Notes under the pieces: generated by a model
The model's database searches: none
The model's input: only the letters and a program-made list of their open reading frames with translations
Told to the model about the DNA's origin: nothing
Translations under genes and position numbers: made by a program
Part shown: positions 42,969 to 51,915 of the stretch, in pieces
Layout of the letters: each line of letters opens with the position of its first letter
Position numbering within the stretch: position 1 is the stretch's first letter
From: SZUA-547 sp963669315
Lineage (GTDB): Bacteria; Pseudomonadota; Alphaproteobacteria; Rhodobacterales; Rhodobacteraceae
Direction of reading: 5' to 3'
Length of the DNA stretch: 64,000 bases
Assembly: GCA_963669315.1 (NCBI GenBank)
Contig: OY770021.1
Coordinates: forward strand, 1,488,001-1,552,000

Positions 42969-43427
42969 TCACGGCTTTTCCAGCGATTTCGCGACCTTTC
43001 CCAGCGCCCGAGACAGTCCCGTTTGCATCATCGGCGTAAACATGGCCAGCATCGGGGCTGCGCGCATCGCCGCCAGTCCGATCGGCTCCAGCGTCCAATG
43101 CGCGGTCAGCCGGCAGGCCACGTCTTCGCGCTCGGACAGCGACAGACGCAAAGCCGTGCTCCACCCCCTTGTCTGGGATTGAAACGCGACCGCCTCGCCC
43201 TCGATGAGCTCCACCACCTCCACCTCGGCCGCCTTGGCGAATGGACCGAAATCACCCTCGATCCGCCAGCGCGCGCCGTTCTCGATGGGGGCGTCGGGCG
43301 CGGCGTCCAGCCGCTCTACAGACGTCACCCGTTTCGAGCGCCCGGCCAGCGCCCCGAGGTCGGTCAGTCGCGTGAAAATCGCCTCGGGCGCGGAGGCGAC
43401 CCATCTGTCGGCGCTGAATTTGGGCAT
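42969..43427 (-). CDS. SRPBCC family protein
   Basis: 152-aa single-domain protein of the START/Bet v1-like SRPBCC superfamily (MPKFSADRWVASAPEAIF, then a helix-grip arrangement of strands and a C-terminal amphipathic helix). Binds a hydrophobic ligand in characterised relatives; the ligand here is unknown. ATG 43427 shares one base with the nudC stop (TGATG), so it is translated from the nudC message. Confidence 0.78.
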   Translation of the reverse strand: MPKFSADRWVASAPEAIFTRLTDLGALAGRSKRVTSVERLDAAPDAPIENGARWRIEGDFGPFAKAAEVEVVELIEGEAVAFQSQTRGWSTALRLSLSEREDVACRLTAHWTLEPIGLAAMRAAPMLAMFTPMMQTGLSRALGKVAKSLEKP

Positions 43428-44416
43428 CAGTCGCGGTCCCAGCCGTCCAATTCGCCCGCGACCCACGCCTCCATAATCGAGCGCGCGATGGCGCCTTTCC
43501 GGGCCGCCGCGAAGCGATCGCTTTCGCCGCGCAGCGACTTGGCGACCTCCGCCTTCGACACCCATTGCGCATCCTCGAGCTCGACCTCGTCGATGGTCAG
43601 ATCCTCGCCCAGCGCCTCGGCCGCGCAGCCGATCATCAGCGAGGACGGGAACGGCCAAGGCTGGCAGACCAGATAACGCACGCGGTCCACGGGTACTCCC
43701 GTCTCTTCGAACACCTCGCGGCGAACGGCGGCTTCCAGCGTCTCGCCCGGTTCCATGAACCCCGCCAAAAGCGAATACATCCCCTCGGTCCAGAAGGATT
43801 GGCGCCCGAGAAGCAGTCGGTCGCCGCTGAGCACCAGCATGATGACGACCGGGTCGGTGCGGGGGAAATGTTTGGCGCCGCAGGATGGGCAGCCGCGCCG
43901 CCAGCCCGACTCCTCAATCTCGCTGCGATGTCCGCACCGGGCGCAAAAGCCGTGGGTCTGATGCCATTCCCAAAGGCCCTTGGCGGCGGCCGCGCTTGCG
44001 GCGTCGGCAGCGCCAAGCTCGGCCATGATTGAGCGAAGATCGATGAACTTGGCGTTGTCCGGCAGCAGTTCGTGGCCGACCTGGCTCAGATCGTTGAACG
44101 GGAGGGGGCCCTCCGGCGCATCGACGGCGCCCGCGACCTCCGTGACATCGACCGAAAATCGGGGCGCGCCTTCCTCCAGCCCCAGAAAGGTCCAGTCGCC
44201 CCCCGACCTGCAGAGCGGCGCGGCCACGGGCAGCCACTGCGCCGCCTCCACCCGCCCCTCGCCATTCAGCTGGATCAGCGGTTTGCCGCGCCAGAGCGGC
44301 AGCGCGCGGGCGGCAGGTTCGGCGCGCATCTTCTCCAAGGCCGCCAAGTCACCGCGGAGGTGAGCCGCGCGGTCCAGCGTGTTTCCGGCGAAGGTGATGG
44401 CGGTTTCGGGAATCAT
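43427..44416 (-). CDS. nudC: NAD(+)/NADH diphosphatase NudC
   Basis: Hydrolyses NADH to NMNH and AMP and removes NAD caps from RNA. 329 aa: N-terminal NUDIX-like domain, a zinc ribbon with Cys158, Cys161, Cys176 and Cys179 (CARCG, CPSCG), the Nudix box GFMEPGETLEAAVRREVFEE, and the NudC-specific C-terminal QPWPFPSSLM that contacts the nicotinamide moiety. Divergent from ffs. Confidence 0.95.
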   Translation of the reverse strand: MIPETAITFAGNTLDRAAHLRGDLAALEKMRAEPAARALPLWRGKPLIQLNGEGRVEAAQWLPVAAPLCRSGGDWTFLGLEEGAPRFSVDVTEVAGAVDAPEGPLPFNDLSQVGHELLPDNAKFIDLRSIMAELGAADAASAAAAKGLWEWHQTHGFCARCGHRSEIEESGWRRGCPSCGAKHFPRTDPVVIMLVLSGDRLLLGRQSFWTEGMYSLLAGFMEPGETLEAAVRREVFEETGVPVDRVRYLVCQPWPFPSSLMIGCAAEALGEDLTIDEVELEDAQWVSKAEVAKSLRGESDRFAAARKGAIARSIMEAWVAGELDGWDRD

Positions 44417-44484
44417 CGGAGCCTCAGGCGGCGAGTTGCAGGCGGCGTACGATGCATCAGCGGAAGGACCGCCGCAACGACGCC

Positions 44485-44513
44485 TTGCGACAACGCATGA
44501 GCAGCGCTATATC
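44485..44513 (+). promoter_or_regulatory. sigma-70 promoter of ffs
   Basis: TTGCGA (44485-44490) and TATATC (44508-44513) with a 17-bp spacer. The expected start of transcription, about 7 bp downstream, is the first base of the SRP RNA stem. Confidence 0.75.
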
Positions 44514-44520
44514 CACCCCC

Positions 44521-44614
44521 GAGAGGTTGGCGCGGGCGAGCGCCTCGCCAACCTGGTCAGGTCCGGAAGGAAGCAGCCATAACGAGCCCCGCTTGGGTCG
44601 TTGTCCAACCTCTC
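44521..44614 (+). ncRNA. ffs: signal recognition particle 4.5S RNA
   Basis: Small bacterial SRP RNA, about 94 nt. The terminal helix pairs GAGAGGTTGG (44521-44530) with CCAACCTCTC (44605-44614), and the apical domain holds GGTCAGGTCCGGAAGGAAGC with the conserved Ffh-binding bulges and the GGAA tetraloop. Binds Ffh to target membrane proteins co-translationally. Located just before dnaX, as in many bacteria. Confidence 0.95.
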
Positions 44615-44714
44615 ACCAAGTTTCCAAAAGATTCGACGCCATCGCGCTTCGCCGGGGTTGGAGTGCGCCCGCCGCATCGCTAAGACTGTGGGCCACAGCA
44701 GAGCGGGCGTTTTC

Positions 44715-46547
44715 ATGAGCGATTCTGAGACCGGCGGAGACCAGCAGGCCGAGACCTATCAGGTTCTCGCGCGCAAATACCGCCCGGCAGATTTCGACGC
44801 GCTGATCGGGCAGCAGGCGATGGTTCGGACGCTGAGAAACGCGTTCGAGAACGATCGCATCGCCCACGCCTTCATCCTTACCGGCGTGCGCGGCGTGGGA
44901 AAGACCACCACTGCGCGGATCATCGCCAAGGGGCTGAATTGCGTCGGGCCGGATGGGACCGGCGGACCGACGGTGCAGCCCTGCGGGGAATGCGAGCCCT
45001 GCCGCGCCATCGCCGAATCGCGCCATGTCGACGTGCTGGAGATGGACGCCGCCAGCCGCACCGGCGTCGGCGATATCCGTGAGATCATCGAGTCGGTGCG
45101 CTACCGGGCGGCCAGCGCCCGCTACAAGGTCTATATCATCGATGAGGTGCACATGCTCAGCTCCTCGGCCTTCAACGCGCTTCTGAAAACGCTGGAGGAG
45201 CCGCCGCCCCACGTCGTGTTCATCTTCGCCACCACCGAAATCCGCAAGGTGCCGGTCACGGTGCTCAGCCGATGCCAGCGCTTCGACCTGCGCCGAATCG
45301 AGCCTGAGGAGTTGATGGGCTTTCTGGCCGACGTGGCCGGGAAGGAAGGTGCCGAGATCGCCGGGGACGCGCTGGCGCTGATCACGCGCGCCGCCGAGGG
45401 TTCGGTGCGCGACGCGCTGTCGCTGCTGGATCAGGCTATCGCCCATGGCGCGGGCGAGACCAGCGCCGATCAGGTGCGCGCCATGCTAGGTCTCGCCGAT
45501 CGGGGCCGGGTGCTGGACCTGTTTGATCTCATCATGAAGGGTGATGCGAAGGGCGCGCTGGCGGAGCTTTCCGCGCAGTATTCCGATGGCGCCGATCCGC
45601 TGGCGGTTCTGCGCGACCTCGCCGAACTGACGCACTGGATCTCCACGCTCAGGATCGATGCGAGCCTGGGTGACGATCCCACAATCGCCCCGGATGAGCG
45701 GGCGCGCGGGCGGGAAATGGCCGAGGGGCTTTCCATGCGCGCGCTGGCCCGCGCCTGGCAGATGCTTCTGAAGGCGCTGGAGGAAGTCGCAAACGCCCCC
45801 AACGCAATGATGGCGGCCGAGATGGCGGTGATCCGACTGACCCATGTGGCCGAGTTGCCCTCGCCGGAAGAAATTCTGCGAAAGCTGACCGATACGCCCC
45901 CGCCTGACGGACCAGCTCCCGCCGCGCCCTCGGGCGGGAATGGTGGGCGGGTCTCAGCGCGTGGATCAGGCGGCGCGGCGCCGACGTCGTCCGGGCCAGT
46001 CGCGAAGCTGGCTGCGGTTTCAGAAGCGCAACCGGAGCGCGCGGCCGCCCCCGACCGAACCGCGGCGCTGGCGCCTTTCGCGCGGTTCGAAGACGTGATC
46101 GCGCTGATCCGGTCCAAGCGGGATGGGCTGCTCTTGAATGAGGTGGAGAAATTCGTGCGGCTGGCGCGCTATGAGCCCGGAATGATCGAGTTCCAACCGG
46201 CCCCCGGCGCACCCAATGAATTTCCCGGCACGCTGAAGCGGCGGCTGGAGAACTGGACCGGCGTGCGCTGGGTGGTCTCGGTCGTGGCGGAGGGCGGCGC
46301 GGACACGCTGGCCGAGACCGCCCGCGATGCGGCTGACGACCTTCGCCGCCGTGCGCTGGAGCATCCGCTGGTGCTGGCGGCGCTGGAGGCGTTTCCCGAG
46401 ATCGACCCGGCAGAGATAAAAGCGGCGCTGATCGCCGATACGGACTCCACTCCCGATCCCGAGTTGGATATGGACGGCCCCGATTACGGCGACGGGGAGT
46501 TCCTCGACGCCGCAGACCCCAATCTCGACCCATTCGGTGAGGACTGA
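44715..46547 (+). CDS. dnaX: DNA polymerase III subunit gamma/tau
   Basis: Clamp loader ATPase of 610 aa. YQVLARKYRP (15-24), Walker A GVRGVGKTTTAR (near 56-67), zinc-site Cys residues (LNC, PCGECEPC), DEVHMLSSSAFNALLKTLEE and sensor motif SRCQRF. A Pro/Ala/Gly-rich linker (about 395-445) precedes the tau C-terminal domain that binds the polymerase. ATG 44715 (MSDSETGGDQQ) is the first start after ffs; the frame is open to 44601 within ffs. First gene of dnaX-ybaB-recR. Confidence 0.95.
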   Translation: MSDSETGGDQQAETYQVLARKYRPADFDALIGQQAMVRTLRNAFENDRIAHAFILTGVRGVGKTTTARIIAKGLNCVGPDGTGGPTVQPCGECEPCRAIAESRHVDVLEMDAASRTGVGDIREIIESVRYRAASARYKVYIIDEVHMLSSSAFNALLKTLEEPPPHVVFIFATTEIRKVPVTVLSRCQRFDLRRIEPEELMGFLADVAGKEGAEIAGDALALITRAAEGSVRDALSLLDQAIAHGAGETSADQVRAMLGLADRGRVLDLFDLIMKGDAKGALAELSAQYSDGADPLAVLRDLAELTHWISTLRIDASLGDDPTIAPDERARGREMAEGLSMRALARAWQMLLKALEEVANAPNAMMAAEMAVIRLTHVAELPSPEEILRKLTDTPPPDGPAPAAPSGGNGGRVSARGSGGAAPTSSGPVAKLAAVSEAQPERAAAPDRTAALAPFARFEDVIALIRSKRDGLLLNEVEKFVRLARYEPGMIEFQPAPGAPNEFPGTLKRRLENWTGVRWVVSVVAEGGADTLAETARDAADDLRRRALEHPLVLAALEAFPEIDPAEIKAALIADTDSTPDPELDMDGPDYGDGEFLDAADPNLDPFGED

Positions 46548-46549
46548 AC

Positions 46550-46903
46550 ATGCTTAAGGGACTCGGACAGCTCGGCGATATCGGCAAGCTGATGGCGCAG
46601 GCGCAGGAAATGCAGACCAAGATGCAGGAACTGCAGGAGCGGATGGAGTCGATCACCGCCGAAGGCGCGGCCGGCGCCGGGATGGTGAAGGCCACCGTCA
46701 CCGCCAAGGGTCGTCTGGCGGGGCTGGAGGTCGACCCGGCGCTGTTCTCCGGCGAGGAGGACAAGGCCGTACTGGAGGATCTGATCGTCGCCGCCGTCAA
46801 CGACGCGCAGGAAAAGGCCGTCGCCAAGGGTCAGGAAGAAATGGCCAAGCTGACGCAGGAAATGGGCCTGCCCGCCGGAATGTTGCCATCGGGGATGGGT
46901 TAA
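46550..46903 (+). CDS. ybaB: YbaB/EbfC family nucleoid-associated protein
   Basis: 117-aa DNA-binding dimer of the YbaB/EbfC family. MLKGLGQLGDIGKLMAQAQ start, the coiled helix EMQTKMQELQERMESI, and the strand VKATVTAKGRLAGLEVDP are typical. It starts 2 bp after dnaX, consistent with the classic dnaX-ybaB-recR order; here a GNAT gene sits between ybaB and recR on the other strand. Confidence 0.93.
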   Translation: MLKGLGQLGDIGKLMAQAQEMQTKMQELQERMESITAEGAAGAGMVKATVTAKGRLAGLEVDPALFSGEEDKAVLEDLIVAAVNDAQEKAVAKGQEEMAKLTQEMGLPAGMLPSGMG

Positions 46904-46913
46904 GACAGTCCCT

Positions 46914-47723
46914 TTACTTCGTCACCGGCTCATCCCCGAACGCCTCCGGGTCAGCGGCGGAGATCGTCACCAGCCCGCTACCGTCCAGCCCCAGTTTGCG
47001 ACAGAGGTTCTGCGACGGCGCGTTGTCGGACCGGACGCCGGTGTAGAACCGCTTGGTTCCGAACTCATCGGCCATCTTGGTCAGCGCCAGCGCGCCCAGC
47101 CAGAGGGCCAAACCCCGCCCAAGATAATCATCGCGGGTCGCCAGCATGCCCCACCACGCCGTGTCGGCCCAATCAGAGCTGTCGTGATGCCGCATGACCG
47201 CGGCGGAGGTCGCGACGACGCCCCCCTCCCCATCCACGAAAAAGAAGCAGATCGCGCGGCGCGTCTCCCCTCTCAGTGCCTCTCCGGCAGCGGGCAACAC
47301 GCCTTTGGAGAGCGCGGTTTCGCCCATCGCCGTCATCAGGGAGGGGTCGGTGTCCGGCGCGGCGCGAACCAGCTTCAGTTCAGACGGCGGCGTATATCCC
47401 TCCAGAAATGTGCGGCAGGAGGAGATCGCTCTGGCGCCGCCCATCAGCAAATCCCACCGGTCGCTGAGCAGGCCCTCCGCCTGAATGGCGGCGGTGCGCT
47501 CCGCCTCCACCGCTGCCGGGACATTGAAGCAGACCGTGGCGCCCTGAGTTCGGGCCAGCGCGGCGAAAACGGGAATGTCCTCGGCGGCCATGTCATGCAA
47601 CCCGACGCAGCGGCCCTCAAACCCGAAGCGCGGGTTGTCCTTCACCAGCTCCCACAACGCGGCACCGCGGCGCTGCATTTCTTTTTGCGGGTCCGATCCG
47701 AAATATTCGCCTCTCGCCAGCAT
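46914..47723 (-). CDS. GNAT family N-acetyltransferase
   Basis: 269 aa from ATG 47723 (GGGGAG 9 bases upstream). The C-terminal GNAT fold includes the acetyl-CoA loop RDDYLGRGLALWLGALAL (near 205-222, the R/QxxGxG/A variant) and TGVRSDNAPSQNLCRKLG. The N-terminal half is less conserved, possibly a second degenerate GNAT domain. It interrupts the ybaB-recR pair. Substrate unknown. Confidence 0.8.
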   Translation of the reverse strand: MLARGEYFGSDPQKEMQRRGAALWELVKDNPRFGFEGRCVGLHDMAAEDIPVFAALARTQGATVCFNVPAAVEAERTAAIQAEGLLSDRWDLLMGGARAISSCRTFLEGYTPPSELKLVRAAPDTDPSLMTAMGETALSKGVLPAAGEALRGETRRAICFFFVDGEGGVVATSAAVMRHHDSSDWADTAWWGMLATRDDYLGRGLALWLGALALTKMADEFGTKRFYTGVRSDNAPSQNLCRKLGLDGSGLVTISAADPEAFGDEPVTK

Positions 47724-47782
47724 CGCGCGCTCCCCGTACTTGATCCCATCATCGCATGGCGCGAGGGTGGCGTTAACACTTA

Positions 47783-47806
47783 GCACGAGGCGGGGCACGA
47801 GGCGGG
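47783..47806 (+). repeat. tandem 12-bp duplication at the recR ribosome site
   Basis: GCACGAGGCGGG occurs twice back to back. The second copy supplies the GGCGGGG that serves as the recR Shine-Dalgarno sequence. Confidence 0.7.
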
Positions 47807-47808
47807 GA

Positions 47809-48441
47809 ATGATCGAGCGCAGCCATGAGGACAGAACCGGCGCCCAAATAAACGGGGGCGCGATAGAGCGGCTGATCGACCTGTTGGCGAAGCTTCCGGG
47901 ACTGGGGCCGCGTTCCGCCCGGCGCGTGGCGCTGACGCTGGTCAAAAAGCGAGAGAAGCTGCTGCAACCGCTGGCGCAGGCGCTGGCGGAGGTGGCGGAG
48001 ACGGCGCGCGCCTGCATCGAGTGCGGCAATGTCTCCACGGCGGAGGTCTGCCCGATCTGCCGCAACCCTAAGCGCGACCCAACGTCCATTTGCGTGGTTG
48101 AGGACGTCGCCGACCTTTGGGCGATGGAGCGGGCGGCGGTGTTTCGCGGGCGCTATCACGTGCTGGGCGGCGCGCTATCCGCGCTGGACGGCGTGGGGCC
48201 GGAGGAACTGCACATCCCCAAGCTCGCCAACCGGGCTGGCGCTGAGGAGGTGACCGAAGTGATCCTCGCGCTCAACGCCACGATCGACGGGCAGACCACC
48301 GCGCATTACATCGCCGATGCGTTGGCGGGCGCAGGCGTGAAGATCACCTCGCTGGCGCAGGGCGTGCCGATCGGGGGCGAGCTTGATTACCTTGACGACG
48401 GCACGATCACCGCGGCGCTCAGGGCGCGGCGGGAGGTCTGA
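47809..48441 (+). CDS. recR: recombination mediator RecR
   Basis: RecFOR-pathway protein that helps load RecA at gaps. 210 aa: HhH region ERLIDLLAKLPGLGPRSARR (19-38), C4 zinc finger CIECGNVSTAEVCPIC (near 66-81), and Toprim domain with VVEDVADLWAMER and HVLGGALSALDGVGPE. ATG 47809 begins MIERSHEDRTG; the open frame to 47575 overlaps the opposite GNAT gene and is rejected. Confidence 0.95.
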   Translation: MIERSHEDRTGAQINGGAIERLIDLLAKLPGLGPRSARRVALTLVKKREKLLQPLAQALAEVAETARACIECGNVSTAEVCPICRNPKRDPTSICVVEDVADLWAMERAAVFRGRYHVLGGALSALDGVGPEELHIPKLANRAGAEEVTEVILALNATIDGQTTAHYIADALAGAGVKITSLAQGVPIGGELDYLDDGTITAALRARREV

Positions 48442-48445
48442 GGTC

Positions 48446-49234
48446 TCACATCAGCCCCAGCCCGCGAAAGCTGGAATCGCGGCCTTTGCCGATCACCACA
48501 TGGTCATGCAGCGTCAGCCCCACCGCCTCGGCCGCGCGGGCGATCCGGCGGGTCATCTCGATATCCGCCTGTGACGGGGTTGGATCGCCGGACGGGTGGT
48601 TGTGCACCAGGATCAGCGCGCTGGCGTTCAGTTCCAACCCTCGCTTGACCACCTCTCGGGGATAGACAGGCACGTGGTCCACCGTACCCTCGGCATGCGC
48701 CTCATCCGCAATGACGTGGTTCTTGCGATCGAGGTAGAGCGCGCGAAACTGCTCCGTCTCCCGATGCGCCATCACCGTCTTGCAATAGATCATCAGATCG
48801 CCCCAACTGGAGACGACATGGCGCTTCATCATTTTTGCGCGCGCCATTCGGTGGGCGGCGGCTTCTACGATCTTGATCTCGCGGATCACCGCTTCGCCGG
48901 CGCCCGCAACTTCCACCAACCGGGGCGGCGACGCCGCCAGAACCAGGTTGAAGGCACCGAAACGGGCGAGCAGGCGCTTGGCGAGCGGTTTAACATCTTG
49001 CCGCGGGACGGCGCGAAACAGGATCAGCTCCAGCAGTTCGTAGTCGGGCATAGCGTCAGCGCCGCCTGACATAAAGCGCTCCCGCAGGCGCCCGCGATGG
49101 CCTTGGCGATGGTCTTGCGCGCTCGGCGGCGCGACTACCGGCTCAGCCGTCGCCTCGGCGGTCGGCAACAACGCCTCGAATCCCGCGATGACGGGGGCCT
49201 CCGACAGCCCCTCTTGCTTTTTTCGCCGCGCCAT
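48446..49234 (-). CDS. radC: RadC family protein (JAB1/MPN domain)
   Basis: 262 aa. N-terminal helix-hairpin-helix UPF0758 region (DYELLELILFRAVPRQDVKPL) and a C-terminal JAMM metalloprotease-like domain with HNHPSGDPTPSQAD (near 210-223), LHDHVVIG and the closing SFRGLGLM. Despite the historical name, a direct DNA-repair role is doubtful. Residues 1-45 are an Ala/Pro-rich extension. Convergent with recR (4-bp gap). Confidence 0.93.
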   Translation of the reverse strand: MARRKKQEGLSEAPVIAGFEALLPTAEATAEPVVAPPSAQDHRQGHRGRLRERFMSGGADAMPDYELLELILFRAVPRQDVKPLAKRLLARFGAFNLVLAASPPRLVEVAGAGEAVIREIKIVEAAAHRMARAKMMKRHVVSSWGDLMIYCKTVMAHRETEQFRALYLDRKNHVIADEAHAEGTVDHVPVYPREVVKRGLELNASALILVHNHPSGDPTPSQADIEMTRRIARAAEAVGLTLHDHVVIGKGRDSSFRGLGLM

Positions 49235-49327
49235 GACCGCCCGCTGTTCAAGTTTTCTTAACCTTGTGTCCCCGATTGGTTAGAGAAGGGTTAATAGGTG
49301 GATCATGATTTCCCGAGGGGTTGGACC

Positions 49328-49771
49328 ATGTCTTTGCGCGTTGTATCCGCGATCGCGGCCCTGCTTGTCATCTCTGCTTGCGCGGGGGACGAACAGGCGG
49401 TCGAGCAAGCGACGGATGCGCCTGCTCCCGCCACCCCAGACGCCAAGAAAGACGTCCAGATGCCGTTGCCGAGCACGTTACGTGTGGTCGGTGATCCTGT
49501 TGGGGGGCTGCCGTTACTGTCCAGCCTATCAAGAGACGTCATCTCGACAAGCATGTCGCTCACCGGCGTCGATTCGGGCATTCGCCGTTTCTGCGCCGGG
49601 GGAGCGGACATTGTCGCTGTCGATCGCAAGATAACCGACGCCGAGTCGGCCGCCTGCAAGCAGGCCGAGGTCTCATGGTCGGCTTTTTCTGGAACAGGCG
49701 ATGCGCCCGATATCTATGTGCGCCGAGAGATCAGCAACGCGTTTCGCGCAGCGAGCAGCACATATGACTGA
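49328..49771 (+). CDS. short lipoprotein with PstS-like fragment
   Basis: 147 aa from ATG 49328. Signal peptide with lipobox ISAC (lipid Cys near 18), an Ala/Pro/Asp linker, then RRFCAGGADIVAVDRKITDAES, which resembles the substrate-binding block of PstS-type phosphate-binding proteins (…FCxGxxDIxxxSRPIxxxE…). The rest of the PstS fold is missing and no pst transporter is adjacent, so this is a small stand-alone lipoprotein or a truncated gene. Confidence 0.6.
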   Translation: MSLRVVSAIAALLVISACAGDEQAVEQATDAPAPATPDAKKDVQMPLPSTLRVVGDPVGGLPLLSSLSRDVISTSMSLTGVDSGIRRFCAGGADIVAVDRKITDAESAACKQAEVSWSAFSGTGDAPDIYVRREISNAFRAASSTYD

Positions 49772-49840
49772 TGTGGGGCGCTTTCGGTTGGTTCGACACG
49801 GCTCCCTCGATTGGTAGGATTTCCGACGCACCCTCTCGCG

Positions 49841-51046
49841 TTACTCGCCCGCCACCTGATCCGCCACGATCCCCGCGTCCTCACCCACGCCATAGATCAG
49901 CGCGGATTTGCGCTTTCTGAGGAAATGCAGACCGACGAAATAGAGGCCGGGAACAGCCGCGCTGGCGCCGTTCGTCTGAATAGGGAACCCGTCACCGTCG
50001 AACGCGTCTGGCCATGGCAGCCACGAGATGTAATCCGGCCTAAAGCCGCCGGTGAACAGCACCGTACCCACCGGTTCCAGGTCGATCTCTGTCCGGGCGC
50101 CGCCGTTGAAATCGGGTGGATCGGGCAGGTCCGGGCGCGCGATCTCTTTTTTGTCCGCGGTCGAATGCGCGAGTTCGCGGAACTGAGCGTATCGGGCGTC
50201 GCCCCAGGCGATGCTGTCGGCCAGATCATCGGCGAATTTCGCCCGCATTCCCGCAGCGCCCAGAAAATGGCCCACGAGTTCGACCCCCTTCGCCTGAAGC
50301 AGCCGGAGGTTCAGATCGTGACCGCCGCCATGGCCCGTGGCCAGCACATTAGCGAAGAGGCGCGCCTCAGCGGGCAGCGAGTCCAGCGTCCCGTCAGCGA
50401 AGCCGGACTCGACGATCCACCAGAAAAGGTCGTGATCGCCGATGCGCCTCGGCGCCCAGGGCGCGCGTCCGCAGGCCAGCACGACGCGCCGGCCCGCCTC
50501 ATGCAGTTCCTCCGCGATTTGACAGCCCGACTGCCCGCCGCCGATGATCAGCACGTCGCCATCCGGCAAGGCGGCGGGGTTCGCATAGTCGCTGAGCGGA
50601 AGTTGCAGAACCGAGTTCGGCAGCGTCTCAACCCCGCGCGGTACGACCGCACGCTGATATGCGCCCGTCGCGAGGATCAGATTACCCGCATCCCAAGCGC
50701 CCTTGTCGGTGTGGACGCGATACTGGACGCCCGTCAGCGGTTCGATATTTATGATGTGCGTACGGCTGTGAACCGGTGCGCCGAAGGATGCGGCGTAGGC
50801 CTCCAGATAAGCGACGATCTCATCTCGCGGCATAAAGCCATCCGGGTCGTCGCCGTCATAATGAAACCCCGGAAGCTGAACCGACCAGTTCGGCGTCACC
50901 AGACAGAAACTGTCCCAGCGCCGCCGCCAGCTTTCCCCGATTTCGCCCTGTTCGAGGACCACATGCGAGACGCCCCGCCGGGTCAGTTCATAGCTCGTCG
51001 CCAGACCGGCCTGACCCGCGCCTATGATGATGGCGCTGAGCGTCAT
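49841..51046 (-). CDS. flavin-containing monooxygenase-like oxidoreductase
   Basis: 401-aa FAD/NADPH enzyme. FAD-binding AIIIGAGQAGLATSYEL (5-21), GESWRRRWDSFCLVTPNWS, NADPH-binding VLIIGGGQSGCQIAEEL (near 165-181) and the closing LYFVGLHFLRKRKSALIYGVGED. These match the YUCCA/CzcO-like FMO group. ATG 51046 (MTLSAIIIG) has GGGGAGG 7 bases upstream. Substrate unknown. Confidence 0.88.
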   Translation of the reverse strand: MTLSAIIIGAGQAGLATSYELTRRGVSHVVLEQGEIGESWRRRWDSFCLVTPNWSVQLPGFHYDGDDPDGFMPRDEIVAYLEAYAASFGAPVHSRTHIINIEPLTGVQYRVHTDKGAWDAGNLILATGAYQRAVVPRGVETLPNSVLQLPLSDYANPAALPDGDVLIIGGGQSGCQIAEELHEAGRRVVLACGRAPWAPRRIGDHDLFWWIVESGFADGTLDSLPAEARLFANVLATGHGGGHDLNLRLLQAKGVELVGHFLGAAGMRAKFADDLADSIAWGDARYAQFRELAHSTADKKEIARPDLPDPPDFNGGARTEIDLEPVGTVLFTGGFRPDYISWLPWPDAFDGDGFPIQTNGASAAVPGLYFVGLHFLRKRKSALIYGVGEDAGIVADQVAGE

Positions 51047-51156
51047 GGTGCGCCTCCCCATTCCGGTTCTTGGTTGTTATCACTACTTTAGCATAGAAAT
51101 AGTCGGGCGCGCCCGATCGCCAAAGTCGGAGTTTAAAGCAAGTAGCTCGGCCCTCG

Positions 51157-51915
51157 TTAGCGGCCGCGCGCGCTTTGCTTTTCAATCAATCCCCAGACCA
51201 CGACGCCGATATATCCGACGCAGAGCGCGATCAGCGTGACCCAGGCGAAAGTGAGGACGGCCGCCGCGACGCAGCAAACGCCGATCAGCACGAAACGCAC
51301 ATTGTCGCGTGGTATCCTGGTTTTCTTGAACGACCAGGTTGGAATGCGGCTGATCATCAGATAGCCGATCAGGATCATGTAAAGACAGATGACGACGCCT
51401 GGCAAAAGCTTCGCCTCGGTGAAGGCGAAGGACACGTACATCGGCAGCATCACCAACAGCGCGCCCGCCGGAGCTGGTACGCCTTCGAAATAGGCGCCGA
51501 CGGAACCGGACGCTTCATCTCTGCTTGAGACGTTGAACCGCGCCAACCGCATCACGCAGCACAGCGCAAACACCAACACCGAGATCCAGGCGAGGCTTCG
51601 AATGTCCTGCAGCGCCCAGAAATAGATGATCAGCGGCGGCGCCACGCCGAAATTCAGAAAATCGGCTAGAGAATCGAGCTCCGCGCCGATCTTGCTTTCG
51701 GTGCGAAACAACCGCGCGGCTCGTCCGTCCAATCCATCCAGAACACAGGCCGCCAATATCAACTGAACGGCCAGCGTGTAGTTCCCCTGAACGCCGAATC
51801 GGATCGCCGACAGGCCCGCGCAGATCGCGGTCAGGGTCAGCGCGTTCGGTATAAGCCGGATCAGCGCGACCTTGGCGTCCTTTTTCTCCGTCGGCTCAGG
51901 GATGCGTTTGTTCAT
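51157..51915 (-). CDS. pssA: CDP-diacylglycerol--serine O-phosphatidyltransferase
   Basis: Makes phosphatidylserine from CDP-diacylglycerol and serine at the inner membrane. 252 aa, about seven hydrophobic helices. The CDP-alcohol transferase motif DGLDGRAARLFRTESKIGAE (60-79), continuing with LDSLAD, matches DGx2ARx8Gx3Dx3D. It begins the base after the psd stop, an operon in the order psd-pssA that completes phosphatidylethanolamine synthesis. Confidence 0.94.
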   Translation of the reverse strand: MNKRIPEPTEKKDAKVALIRLIPNALTLTAICAGLSAIRFGVQGNYTLAVQLILAACVLDGLDGRAARLFRTESKIGAELDSLADFLNFGVAPPLIIYFWALQDIRSLAWISVLVFALCCVMRLARFNVSSRDEASGSVGAYFEGVPAPAGALLVMLPMYVSFAFTEAKLLPGVVICLYMILIGYLMISRIPTWSFKKTRIPRDNVRFVLIGVCCVAAAVLTFAWVTLIALCVGYIGVVVWGLIEKQSARGR

